52,863 bases of DNA, from positions 1-52,863 of the forward strand of contig JBBQNJ010000028.1 in NCBI GenBank assembly GCA_038329845.1, written 5' to 3'. Every line of letters begins with the position of its first letter. Position 1 is the first letter of the stretch. Of the stretch, positions 17,416-25,325 are shown in pieces. Origin of the DNA: JBBQNJ01 sp038329845 (GTDB lineage: Bacteria > Planctomycetota > Phycisphaerae > Tepidisphaerales > Tepidisphaeraceae). Position numbers and translations under genes: made by a program. The notes beneath the pieces were generated by a model. The model did no database searches. It was not told the DNA's origin and saw only the letters and a list, made by a program, of their open reading frames with translations.

Positions 17416-18168
17416 ATGCCCGAACCCGACACCCTCTTTTCCCGCATCGGGAGCTGGTTTCGTAAATCCCCTTCCGACGACGAACGCGGCGAGAACGGCA
17501 ACGGACACGACGCCTCGCCGCACGATGGCGCTATCGAGCCGCTCGATGCATCGCGCAGCACGTTCCTGCGGCCCTGGGCCAAGCGCGACGCGGCGATCGA
17601 ACGGCTCCAACATGGCTTCGACACTCTCACCGACCTGATGGGCGCGATCCGCGATTCCATGGAGCGACAATCCGAGCGCCAGGACGCCCTGCTCGATCAC
17701 CTCAAGCGACTGCCCGACGCCCTCGAACAGATCCCTGAATCCAACCGCGTCCAGGGCGAAACGCTCAAGGCGATCCATCATCAGATCGAGCAGCAGACCT
17801 CGCATCAACAGAAGCTTGGCGACATCCTCGAACACCTCGGGCAGGCCACCACCGACCAGAAGCAGGCCGTCGAAACGATCCGCGACGGCGTCGAACAATT
17901 GCGCGAACATGACGCGGCGATCACCGACGGCCTGCTGACCGTGGGCTCGGCGATGCGGTCGGTCAGCGACAGCTCGCAGGCCAGCGCCCATGTGCTGGAA
18001 AATCTCAAACAGAATATCGTCGCCCGCGACACCGAGCTGGAAAAAATCCTGCGCGCCCAGAACACCCGCTTCACCACCATGCTGGCGGTTGCGATTTTCC
18101 TCAGCATCGCCGCGCTGGTCACCGTGGCGATCATCTTCTACCAGACGACGCTGCACGCCGGACGCTGA
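17416..18168 (+). CDS. Coiled-coil protein with C-terminal membrane anchor
   Basis: A 250-residue protein of unknown function. The N-terminus is polar and Asp/Gly-rich. Residues about 55-215 are a long run of heptad-like, Gln/Glu-rich helix (FDTLTDLMGAIRDSMERQ, QIEQQTSHQQKLGDILEHLG, DGVEQLREHDAAITDGL). One TM helix (MLAVAIFLSIAALVTVAIIFY) lies near the C-terminus, leaving only a short tail. The layout resembles methyl-accepting or dynamin-associated scaffold proteins, but no signalling domain is visible. ATG 17416 is preceded by GAGGGAG. Transcription diverges from the BtuF-like gene 80 bp away, so the promoters must overlap or lie close. Confidence 0.6.
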   Translation: MPEPDTLFSRIGSWFRKSPSDDERGENGNGHDASPHDGAIEPLDASRSTFLRPWAKRDAAIERLQHGFDTLTDLMGAIRDSMERQSERQDALLDHLKRLPDALEQIPESNRVQGETLKAIHHQIEQQTSHQQKLGDILEHLGQATTDQKQAVETIRDGVEQLREHDAAITDGLLTVGSAMRSVSDSSQASAHVLENLKQNIVARDTELEKILRAQNTRFTTMLAVAIFLSIAALVTVAIIFYQTTLHAGR

Positions 18169-18211
18169 AAAAGGCCCCGTCCCTCGAGTAGCACCAGGAT
18201 CGACCTGAGGG

Positions 18212-18823
18212 CTACGGGCGCTCGCCATCGCCGAGATTGGCGTTCGCGGCGAAGCTCACGCCGGCGTAGATGTCTGCCAGCGGCACTTCGATGTCCATCG
18301 ATCGCAGCTTCAGTGTCGCTTCCAACCCGTCGAACCCCACCAGCGACCATTGTCCGGATGCGCCTTTGGCGAAGGCGTCGATCGACGGCTCATTGCTCGA
18401 GACCAGAATATACTCCCGCAAGGACGCGAGATTCCGATAGCGCTTGAACTTCTCGCCGCGGTCGTAGGCCTCGGTGCCGGGCGATAGCACTTCGAACACA
18501 ACCGTCGGGTTGACGATCGTTGTGCGCGACTTGTCGAGCGGATCATGCTCGGACGGGCCGCGGACAATCATCAGATCGGGGTAGGTGTAGATCGCCCCCT
18601 TCTGTACACACACGCGCAGGTTGCTTTCAAATACACGGCAGGGCGCGCCCTTGAGGCGATGTCCAAACTCGATGATCAGATTCGTCGTGATGCCGCTGTG
18701 GTCGACCGAGCCGCCGGACATATCCAGGATCGCTCCATCGAAGTAGTCATGTTTGACTCCGGAGCTTTGCTCCAACTGGAGATATTCCTCGAGCGTGTAT
18801 CGGATGGATGGAACCGCCGTCAT
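18212..18823 (-). CDS. Uma2 family endonuclease-like protein (DUF820)
   Basis: A 203-residue PD-(D/E)xK-fold protein. The Uma2 pattern is clear: YTLEEYLQLEQSSGVKHDYFDG at the start, then SGITTNLIIEFGHRLKG, YPDLMIV (Asp83) and VVFEVLSPGTEAYDRGEKFKRYR (Glu111 and the basic segment). The family is common in cyanobacteria and planctomycetes, often in many copies; its biological role is not known, and nuclease activity is predicted from the fold. ATG 18823 with GAAGG upstream is preferred to the start at 18853. It is convergent with the coiled-coil gene (43 bp apart) and 42 bp downstream of the PfkB gene. Confidence 0.85.
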   Translation of the reverse strand: MTAVPSIRYTLEEYLQLEQSSGVKHDYFDGAILDMSGGSVDHSGITTNLIIEFGHRLKGAPCRVFESNLRVCVQKGAIYTYPDLMIVRGPSEHDPLDKSRTTIVNPTVVFEVLSPGTEAYDRGEKFKRYRNLASLREYILVSSNEPSIDAFAKGASGQWSLVGFDGLEATLKLRSMDIEVPLADIYAGVSFAANANLGDGERP

Positions 18824-18865
18824 GCCTTCAATGATATCCGCGCAGGCCGTCAAACGCTGCCATGC

Positions 18866-19798
18866 TCACAGGCGCGAGAGGGTTTGCTCGAAGTCTCTCA
18901 CACCGTCGGAGGCGCCCAGGGCGGTGCAGCAGTCGGCGGCGACGCGGTTGGCGAACCGCGCTGCTGGTTCCAAGGGCATCTGCTTGCGCAGTGCCGTGAG
19001 CAATCCCGCGAACCAGGTGTCTCCGGCACCGGTGGTGTCGACCACCTTCACCGGATAGACCCCAGCCGTGACCTGCTGTCGCCCGTCATCGAGATAGCAC
19101 CCTTCGGCATCCAGCTTGATTCCCACCAAGCCATCGGCGGGCATATGGCGACGAAAAACCGATGCCATCTCGGCCGGCGACGACAGGCCGGTCAGCGCCT
19201 GCGCCTCGGAACGGCTGGGACAGAAAATATCGACCCGCGGGAGGATCGGCGCCAGCCGTTGCCACGTGTCCGGCGGATTGACCGTGTCCAGCGCGATCCG
19301 CGTCCGCGGCGATGCTTCGCGCAGTTCGCTCAGCAGCCGCGGGAGGTCGTCTCTCAGCCCCGGCAGCAGTCCGAAATAGCCGATCTGCACGAACGCGCAT
19401 CGCTTGAACGTTTCAAACGCGGCACGAAACGTCGCCGCGTCAAGCATCGCCGTGGCTCCGACGGTGTGGAAAAAACATCGCTCGCCCCCCGGTTCGACCG
19501 CTACCACCGTGGCGCTGGTCTGCGCCCGCGACGTGGTACCCACGCCCGAGATCTCGACCCCGGTTGAGCGCAGTTTCTCCAACACCGCCCGACCCAGGGC
19601 GTCATCCCCCACCAGTCCGGCCGCCGCGACATGCATCCCGAGCCGGGCCATCGCCGTGCCGGTGTTGCAGACATTCCCCCCGGTCGTCAGCCGGATCGAA
19701 TTGACACGCACCAGCCCCCCCGGTGCCGGTGGATTTCGCAGGTCCATCGGCTCGGCGATCAGGTCGGCGACGATCAATCCGAAAATGCCCGCATCCAT
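18866..19798 (-). CDS. PfkB family carbohydrate kinase
   Basis: A cytoplasmic sugar or nucleoside kinase of the ribokinase/PfkB family, 310 residues. Seen: the N-terminal GG motif in LTTGGNVCNTGTAMARLG (substrate side), IALDTVNPP, and the C-terminal PfkB signature VVDTTGAGDTWFAGLL with the catalytic Asp. The substrate cannot be assigned; similar proteins act on fructose, ribose, KDG and adenosine. ATG 19798 begins the first strand (GIFGLIVADLIAEP). A weak upstream purine tract leaves the start slightly uncertain. Downstream lies the Uma2 gene. Confidence 0.87.
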   Translation of the reverse strand: MDAGIFGLIVADLIAEPMDLRNPPAPGGLVRVNSIRLTTGGNVCNTGTAMARLGMHVAAAGLVGDDALGRAVLEKLRSTGVEISGVGTTSRAQTSATVVAVEPGGERCFFHTVGATAMLDAATFRAAFETFKRCAFVQIGYFGLLPGLRDDLPRLLSELREASPRTRIALDTVNPPDTWQRLAPILPRVDIFCPSRSEAQALTGLSSPAEMASVFRRHMPADGLVGIKLDAEGCYLDDGRQQVTAGVYPVKVVDTTGAGDTWFAGLLTALRKQMPLEPAARFANRVAADCCTALGASDGVRDFEQTLSRL

Positions 19799-19854
19799 CA
19801 GTTTCAAGCCCCGCTCTGCCCTTTCGTGCCTCCATGCCTCCAATATACCCCCCG

Positions 19855-19918
19855 TCCCGCAGCCGAGCGCGGATGTGCCGCGAACACTCATCCCACAGCC
19901 GAGGGCGGCTGTGCCACA
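19855..19918. repeat. Two adjacent palindromic (REP-like) units
   Basis: Two similar hairpin units lie side by side: 19855-19882 (CGCAGCCGAGCGCGGATGTG) and 19892-19918 (CACAGCCGAGGGCGGCTGTG). The second has a perfect 7-bp stem, CACAGCC/GGCTGTG, with the loop GAGGGC. The space between PfkB and the 83-residue gene holds no ORF. Confidence 0.7.
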
Positions 19919-19933
19919 CCCACGTCTCTTCCC

Positions 19934-20185
19934 CTACCCCACCTCGATATGGCTGTAATCATCCAGATTCAATGTCGTAAGTTCGCCGTCCGCTTTGCGA
20001 ATAACGAGACGGTCCAGCCACAGTCGATCGTTCTTTGAATGGGCATACCAGCTTCCCGTCGGGCGCTGCCCGTATGACACCACCGTTCCCGACACCGGAC
20101 TTGCCCAGGTGTAATCCCGGGCCGCGATCTGCTGGGTTACGCACACCTTGACTCCCGGCTTCAACTGGCTTTGAAGATCATCCAT
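19934..20185 (-). CDS. Small beta-rich hypothetical protein
   Basis: An 83-residue protein (MDDLQSQLKPGVKVCVTQQI ... SPVSGTVVSYGQRPTGSWYAH ... RLWLDRLVIRKADGE ... LDDYSHIEV). The pattern of strands with a GxVVSYGxxxTGSWYA core looks like a small SH3/KOW-like barrel, which could bind nucleic acid or protein; this is inference. ATG 20185 is chosen because it begins the compact domain; a ribosome site is weak. It lies downstream of the VPLPA-CTERM gene, but a strong terminator separates the two. Confidence 0.6.
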   Translation of the reverse strand: MDDLQSQLKPGVKVCVTQQIAARDYTWASPVSGTVVSYGQRPTGSWYAHSKNDRLWLDRLVIRKADGELTTLNLDDYSHIEVG

Positions 20186-20228
20186 GTCGATGATTCTACC
20201 TCTCGTCGCCGGTTTGCCCAAGAACAAA

Positions 20229-20267
20229 GCGAGAGCCGGAATGGTTCCGGCTCTCGCGGGGTTTTTT
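20229..20267. terminator. Bidirectional intrinsic terminator
   Basis: A perfect 13-bp stem GCGAGAGCCGGAA / TTCCGGCTCTCGC with a TGG loop (20229-20257), followed on + by GGGGTTTTTT (to 20267). On the minus strand it is followed by TTTGTTCTT. It lies 24 bp past the stop of the minus-strand VPLPA-CTERM gene and should end that transcript. Confidence 0.85.
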
Positions 20268-20290
20268 AGTTCCTTCGGTCGCGGCGGCGT

Positions 20291-20998
20291 TCAGGCCACC
20301 AGGGACTTCAGGCTCTTCTTGACCGAACCCAGCACGCCCAGGCCGACCAAGGCGCTCAGACCCGTCCACGCGCCCGCGGGCAGCGGAATGGGCAGGGGCT
20401 GTTCCTTGAGGCTGAACGCGTTGTTGTAGGTGGAAGCGGGATTGGCGTTGATCCACAGGCCGCTTCCGGGGAACGCGGTGCCGGGGAACCACACCGCGCC
20501 GTTGGCCACCACGCCGTTGCTCGACGCCAGTTCGGTGTTGCTGTTGACGAACTGCGAGTCGGCGAACGGGGTCGTATCAAACCCGCCGGCGACGTTCACC
20601 GCCGACAGTGCCGGGTCGAACGAAGCGTTGCCCAGCAAGAACATTCGGAACCCGCCCCAGTCCATGCCGGTCTGGTTCACGACCTGCTCGTCGTTGATGA
20701 CGATGAACGGAACGGCGCTGGCCGAGGTCTGCTGGAAGGCCAGCACGAACGGGTCGATGAACCCGTTTTTCGGGCCGTCATTGAAGATGGCCATTTTCTC
20801 GATAAACACGGCGTTTGCACTCACCGAGTCAACCCCGATCGGATTGATCTGGCCGTACGAATCGGACCAGACCACTTTCCAACCCGAGTCCACGCCATTG
20901 TTGGACAACTGAAGCGAACCGGCCTTTGCCGACGCGCCGACGAACGCCATGCCCGCCAGGGCGAAGGCGACCATAGAAACCTTAAACGAACTGCGCAT
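20291..20998 (-). CDS. Exported protein with VPLPA-CTERM-type sorting signal
   Basis: A 235-residue surface protein. It has a signal peptide (FALAGMAFVGASAKA) and a mature beta-rich domain of unknown role. The C-terminal sorting signal has the motif PIPLPAGAW, one TM helix (LSALVGLGVLGSV) and a short basic tail. This is the VPLPA variant of PEP-CTERM, which in other bacteria is processed by exosortase; no exosortase is in the window. ATG 20998 is set by AAGGAGG seven bases upstream. A 9-bp hairpin lies in the 5' leader and a strong terminator follows the gene, so it is transcribed alone. Function of the mature domain is unknown. Confidence 0.78.
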   Translation of the reverse strand: MRSSFKVSMVAFALAGMAFVGASAKAGSLQLSNNGVDSGWKVVWSDSYGQINPIGVDSVSANAVFIEKMAIFNDGPKNGFIDPFVLAFQQTSASAVPFIVINDEQVVNQTGMDWGGFRMFLLGNASFDPALSAVNVAGGFDTTPFADSQFVNSNTELASSNGVVANGAVWFPGTAFPGSGLWINANPASTYNNAFSLKEQPLPIPLPAGAWTGLSALVGLGVLGSVKKSLKSLVA

Positions 20999-21562
20999 GA
21001 GAGTGTCCTCCTTGGGACAATGGAACTTTAACCCGGACCCTTTGTCCGGGTTGATTGCGAACCCACACGATTGCACTTTCGAGTGAATCGGCGACGCTCG
21101 AGGAACCGACCGGTCCGCGGAGCGTCTGATGCGCCGCCCTGAACGCCAGGCCGAGCGCAAACCCACTGAATCAGCTTCTTGAATCCTCTTTCGTGACGCC
21201 GCTCCTTTCCATCGCTTGTCGTCGGCCGCGCCGAGCCTCGCCGAAACAACCGGCGATCACCCATCTCAGCGCCCAGGTCCGGCCCCGCCGCCACGCCGGT
21301 GCGAGGTGCGGTGCGATCTTCCGGGACATGACAAAGCTATACCCCATCCGCGGAGTGCGGCGCGAAGAATCGAGTAAATTCCCGTAGAAAATGCCCGATC
21401 CGGCGACCGGCGACCCGGAATTGGCGTTACAGACCGATTAAAGTGAACGAAACGATCCAATCCGCCGGCACCGTTGCCTCAAATCGCCCCCAGCGGCTAC
21501 CGACCCCAATAAGCCGCGGGCCGGTTCGCGCGGAATGTCCTCCATAGTTCCCCGTGGCTTGA
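20999..21562. other. 564-bp intergenic region with 5'-leader hairpin
   Basis: Upstream of the VPLPA-CTERM gene, AACCCGGAC/GTCCGGGTT forms a 9-bp stem at 21030-21052, about 30 bases before the ribosome site on the minus-strand transcript. It could be a leader structure, or the end of an upstream transcript read leftward. The rest has small open frames on both strands without a ribosome site or recognisable product; I see no gene. Confidence 0.5.
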
Positions 21563-21913
21563 TCAGTCGATCCAGTCATCCGCCTCGGAGGGGTGAGCCG
21601 GCAGCGGCGATGGGCTATGGACGGCTTCGACAAGGTCGCGGACGTGGGATTCGATCGCCGCCCGGCCGGCGCCGGTCAGGGCGTACGTCGTCACCGGTTT
21701 GCCTTCTCGAAAACGCTTTTCGATCCCGATCAGCCTCGCGGCGTCCAGACGACGGGCGTGGCAGGCGAGGTTTCCGTCGGTCATGCCCGTGACCCGTCGA
21801 AGCTCGACAAACTCCTGGCGATTCCGTTGGATCAACGCCGACAAAATGCGAAAACGTCCCGGATGAGCGACCAGCGATTGGGCCAACGAAGCCATAACCC
21901 TGTTATCGGACAT
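21563..21913 (-). CDS. Winged-helix transcriptional regulator (HTH_34/ArsR-like)
   Basis: A 116-residue DNA-binding protein. The layout is a small winged helix: LVAHPGRFRILSAL (helix 1), FVELRRVTGMTDGNLACHARRLDAARLIGIEKRF (helix-turn-helix, GMTDGNLACHARRL being the recognition part), and a wing GKPVTTYALTGAGRAAIESHV. This is the pattern of the PF13601 family and its MarR/ArsR relatives. The ligand and targets are unknown. ATG 21913 is the first codon. It lies 15 bp downstream of the 197-residue hypothetical gene on the same strand, so the two are probably an operon. Confidence 0.82.
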   Translation of the reverse strand: MSDNRVMASLAQSLVAHPGRFRILSALIQRNRQEFVELRRVTGMTDGNLACHARRLDAARLIGIEKRFREGKPVTTYALTGAGRAAIESHVRDLVEAVHSPSPLPAHPSEADDWID

Positions 21914-21928
21914 TGCCCCGCCGGCGGA

Positions 21929-22522
21929 TTACCGACCCGCGGCGCCGCGGATCGAGTGATCGAACAGCAGTTGCCATTCGATCCGCTGAAGCGTGACGGC
22001 GGCGGCATGGCGGGGATCGCGCTCATCGCGGTGGACCCGCTCAACCAGGTCCACAAACGCATCGGCATCCCACCCGTTCTTCGTGATCCGTAACACCGCT
22101 TTGTCCACGGGCAATTCCCCTACGACCGATCCCACCTTCGCGGCGAGATAGTCGTAAACGGCATGTCCACGGCATCGGGCGTTCCAGTACTTGGAATTCG
22201 AGAAATCCCCCTCCCGGCGGTGCATAATCGCGTGCCAGAAACTACCGGTGGGGGTTTCGATCTTCTGGCTGATGCGATGCGAGCGATCCAGATAATCATG
22301 CCAGAGCCACAGTCCGGACACGATCGCCTCGGCGTCCGCCGGCCGGGCCACCGGGACATTTAAGATGCCTGTCGGGGAGAGCGCTTCGATGGCTGCCTTG
22401 GCCGGCGAGGGGTCGGCCGGAGTGTCGGTCACAACCAGGCGGGTGTAGCGATTGGCCGCGTCGATCGAGAGGATCGCCCGAGCCGGCGCCGAGAGAACGT
22501 CCACATCATTAAGCGGTTGCAT
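21929..22522 (-). CDS. Conserved-looking hypothetical protein
   Basis: A 197-residue cytoplasmic protein. A distinctive central block reads IVSGLWLWHDYLDRSHRISQ and GSFWHAIMHRREGDFSNSKYWNA, rich in His, Trp and charged residues (H-x4-R, HAIMHRREGD). That could form a metal or catalytic site, but I know no family. It precedes the winged-helix regulator by 15 bp, suggesting co-regulation. It is divergent from the 382-residue gene at 22707. Codon use matches neighbours. Function: unknown. Confidence 0.65.
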   Translation of the reverse strand: MQPLNDVDVLSAPARAILSIDAANRYTRLVVTDTPADPSPAKAAIEALSPTGILNVPVARPADAEAIVSGLWLWHDYLDRSHRISQKIETPTGSFWHAIMHRREGDFSNSKYWNARCRGHAVYDYLAAKVGSVVGELPVDKAVLRITKNGWDADAFVDLVERVHRDERDPRHAAAVTLQRIEWQLLFDHSIRGAAGR

Positions 22523-22574
22523 GACGGCGCAGCGTAGCGCGCGCTGTCGAAAATGTCATCCAACAGATGCAATC

Positions 22575-22635
22575 CTTCCCGGTACTGTGCTACAATGCGG
22601 ACGATCCCCTCGGACTCGGGGTTCTCCGGGGATCG
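22575..22635 (+). promoter_or_regulatory. Possible promoter with extended -10 and leader hairpin
   Basis: TGCTACAAT (22588-22596) fits an extended -10 box. The -35 match is weak. The hairpin CGATCCCC (22602-22609) / GGGGATCG (22628-22635) would lie at the very start of the transcript of the 22707 gene. Confidence 0.35.
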
Positions 22636-22706
22636 TGGACTGCATTTCGATTTTATCTGCGGACGTGGATTGTCAGTTCGTCGATCGCGTCGCAAGGGAG
22701 GTTGTG

Positions 22707-23855
22707 ATGATCGATCGGGCGTCTCGACAGGTTCGTCCTCATTTTACGCCGCGGGGCGTGATCGCCCCGGCCCATCTCGAGAAATTCACGCAATGCGCCT
22801 GTCTCCTGCTCGAGCGGGGAACGCATCTGCGCCGAATCGAGGAGCTGCTCGTCGGGCATTTCCCGCTGGATGGGATTCGCCATCTTCGCGGCGGGCCCAG
22901 CGCGTGGATGATGGGAACCCAGGAATTGCGCGTGCATCTGTCCGGAGATGCCGATTTCAACCCGCTTCGCCCCGAGGGTCCGGCGGCCATCGGACACGTG
23001 GCGATCGACGTGATCGATCATCGCTGGCCCGATGCGATGGGCGATCGCCAGCAGTATCCGGAGCTGTTTCATGCCTGGCAGTCGGGATGCTTCGGACCGT
23101 TGACCTATCCAGGCAATCTCCAGCGGGCGGTCCAGCAGGCGTGGGGATTTCCCGAAGCGTATTCGCGGGTGCAGCGCCATTGTGCGGTCGTGCGACTTCG
23201 CGCTGCATGGACCGGTGAACCGACTTTGCAGCAGCGCGATCCGCTGACCGAGCTGCGTCTGATCACCGACATCGCCTGCGTGCTGCTGCGCGAGATGCCC
23301 GAGGCGCTATGCTATTTCAACCCCGCCGGCGAAGTGCTGATGGACCCGGCGACGTTCTACGAACATGTCGAGCGCGCCTGCGGTGATCTGGCGTTTCCAC
23401 TGCAACTGTTCGTTCATCCCAGGGCGCTGGTGTATCCCGAACAATGGGGACTGCTGGACGTGGTGGGGATGGGCCAGTTCGGCGCGATCGATCACGAAGT
23501 GGTTTTCCCCGCCGATCGATTTGCCGTGCGCGAGGCGATGGGGCTGGCCTGGTCTGCGGCGATGGAATCGGCGAGCGAACCTATGGCGACGCCGGCGGCG
23601 GCCAATGCGGTGGCTTTGCCGGCGCCGCGTCCGGGGCCGGGCTCGGGGTTATGGCACGCCGTCCACCGCCCGTTGGGTGCGGCCCAGCCGCCGCGCGCGG
23701 TGATCCGCTGGTCGGCCGCCAGCGGTCGGCCCATCCCCGATTTTCTCACCGCCCGCATCCCCGACGATCCCTCGCCCCACTTTTCGGCTAGAATCAAGCC
23801 GATCATCGAACTCGATCCGGGACCGGAACTGCTGATTTTGATGGAAGATGAATAG
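22707..23855 (+). CDS. Hypothetical protein, DUF4261-like C-terminal half suspected
   Basis: A 382-residue soluble protein. The middle and C-terminal parts (ITDIACVLLREMPEALCYFNPAGEVLMD, then VYPEQWGLLDVVGMGQFGAIDHEVVFP) resemble DUF4261, whose members have an unknown role and often occur near secretion or polymorphic-toxin loci; none is seen here. A Pro/Ala-rich linker follows, and the end (FSARIKPIIELDPGPELLIL) is a separate short module. ATG 22707 (or GTG 22704) is preceded by AAGGGAGG. The REPIN-like element B lies 24 bp after the stop. Confidence 0.6.
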   Translation: MIDRASRQVRPHFTPRGVIAPAHLEKFTQCACLLLERGTHLRRIEELLVGHFPLDGIRHLRGGPSAWMMGTQELRVHLSGDADFNPLRPEGPAAIGHVAIDVIDHRWPDAMGDRQQYPELFHAWQSGCFGPLTYPGNLQRAVQQAWGFPEAYSRVQRHCAVVRLRAAWTGEPTLQQRDPLTELRLITDIACVLLREMPEALCYFNPAGEVLMDPATFYEHVERACGDLAFPLQLFVHPRALVYPEQWGLLDVVGMGQFGAIDHEVVFPADRFAVREAMGLAWSAAMESASEPMATPAAANAVALPAPRPGPGSGLWHAVHRPLGAAQPPRAVIRWSAASGRPIPDFLTARIPDDPSPHFSARIKPIIELDPGPELLILMEDE

Positions 23856-23879
23856 CGAGCGACGCACGAACGGGGAACC

Positions 23880-23954
23880 GGGGACATTCAGAATATTCCC
23901 CGCAGGACCGCTCGCTTTCGCATCCCCGTGTTCGGGAAAATTCTGGATGTCCCC
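23880..23954. repeat. REPIN/MITE-like element, copy B (GAATATTC family)
   Basis: A 75-bp element with inverted ends: GGGGACATTCAGAATATTCC from 23880, and GGGAAAATTCTGGATGTCCC from 23934. It is the smallest and cleanest of the three copies. It lies between the 382-residue gene and the DUF4380-like gene. Confidence 0.8.
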
Positions 23955-23999
23955 TTCGGCGCCTCGGTGCCGCCGGCGTTGGAACTAGAGAGGATTCGA

Positions 24000-25043
24000 A
24001 TGTTGAAAACCAGGCGTTTTGAACGGATTTTTGTCACACTGGGCCTGCTGTTGGCCATCGCGCTGCCGGCGAAGGCGCAACAGCCGAAGGTCTCGATCAC
24101 CGATGCCAAATATGGTCCGTTCCCGGCGCTACGGATGTCGGATGGACGCAGCGAGGCGTTGATCGTTCCGGCGATCGGGCGGGTGATGGAATACCGGCTC
24201 GTCGGCGGGCGCAGTGTGATGTGGGCACCCGATGTAGACCGGCTCAGCCAAAGCCAGGGCTTCCGCAACTGGGGTGGCGACAAGACCTTCACCGGGCCGC
24301 ATCCGTCCTGGAAGCAGTTTGCCAAGAGCCAGTGGCCGCCGCAGCCGAGTTGGGACGGCCAGGAACATGCCGTGGAAATCGTCGACCGCGACGGGGACTG
24401 CCCGCGTGTCAAGATGACCGGCGGGGTCTGGGCGGGCTTCGGGACACGGATCGTCCGCGAGTTTTCCTTCGCCGCCGATGGCGACTTGATCATCCACCAC
24501 GCGATCGAAAAGATCGAAGGCGACGGGTTGAAAACCTGCGTGTGGAACGTAACCCAGGTGGCGACTCCCCTGGCGATTTTCGTTCCGCTGAATCCCGATA
24601 GTCCGTATGAAAATGCCTTCGCCTGGGCCGGCGGCAAAGGCCGCCCGGGCGCGGACATCGAACGGATTTCGCCGCGGATGTTGAGAATCCGTCCCAACAC
24701 CAAGGCGGGATATAAAATCCTGATCGACGCCAGGCCCTCGCAATTGACGGCCGTCTATGCCGACGTGGCCTTCACCACCTCGACCGAGCGCCTGGCCGAG
24801 GGGGAATATTCCGAGGCCGAGGAAGGCAAACCCGGGTTTGCCGTCGAGGTCTACAATCACGGCGACGCCCGAGGACCGTACAACGAACTGGAACTGCTTT
24901 CGCCGCTGAAAACCATCAAGCCTGGTGAGAAAGTGGAACTGACCACGCACTGGCGGCTGACACCACTAGCCAACGGCAGCGCCGACGATCCGCCGGATTT
25001 CCTTCGCTCCCCTGCCGACGCCGATCGCCCTCGCGGCGAGTGA
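24000..25043 (+). CDS. Exported DUF4380-like protein (galactose-mutarotase fold)
   Basis: A 347-residue protein with a signal peptide ending LPAKA, so exported. The mature part fits the DUF4380/mutarotase-like beta sandwich: ALIVPAIGRVMEYRLVGGRSVMW near the start, FRNWGGDKTFTGPHPSW, REFSFAADGDLIIHHAIEKIE, and GEKVELTTHWRLTP at the end. These proteins are thought to bind carbohydrates; no enzyme activity is shown. It may complement the mutarotase-like protein at 15478. ATG 24000 has GAGAGGA upstream; the open frame to 23928 is the repeat element. Confidence 0.75.
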   Translation: MLKTRRFERIFVTLGLLLAIALPAKAQQPKVSITDAKYGPFPALRMSDGRSEALIVPAIGRVMEYRLVGGRSVMWAPDVDRLSQSQGFRNWGGDKTFTGPHPSWKQFAKSQWPPQPSWDGQEHAVEIVDRDGDCPRVKMTGGVWAGFGTRIVREFSFAADGDLIIHHAIEKIEGDGLKTCVWNVTQVATPLAIFVPLNPDSPYENAFAWAGGKGRPGADIERISPRMLRIRPNTKAGYKILIDARPSQLTAVYADVAFTTSTERLAEGEYSEAEEGKPGFAVEVYNHGDARGPYNELELLSPLKTIKPGEKVELTTHWRLTPLANGSADDPPDFLRSPADADRPRGE

Positions 25044-25117
25044 AGGGTCGCTTACCGAAGAAATTCCTGATCTACCCGGGCACGGCCGCCGCGCCCTGTC
25101 GCGATTGTGTTTTGTTG

Positions 25118-25146
25118 TTGCTCAAACCATTCGCATCGGCTATATT
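25118..25146 (+). promoter_or_regulatory. Sigma70-like promoter of the vWA-ExbBD cluster
   Basis: TTGCTC (25118-25123), 17-bp spacer, TATATT (25141-25146). This is the best -35/-10 pair in the gap and would give a leader of about 170 bases before the first vWA gene. The leader holds no convincing ORF. Confidence 0.5.
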
Positions 25147-25325
25147 TGCGCGTAGACATGGCGTCTGCCGCGAATAGACGCATGGATGCCTTGGGTTTGT
25201 CGGCGGATGGGGGGTTTGGTTCGGGAGCGCGCTCGACTGCGCGGGTTCGAGATCAAAAGCAGCCGGCGAACGTTCAAAGCCGTGGACTAGCGAACTTGAC
25301 CCGCCCCGCTTTTGGAGGTGCCGCT

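Noticed and set aside
25236..25262. tRNA-like GGTTCGAGATC stretch
   Set aside because: No acceptor or anticodon stems can be drawn around it.
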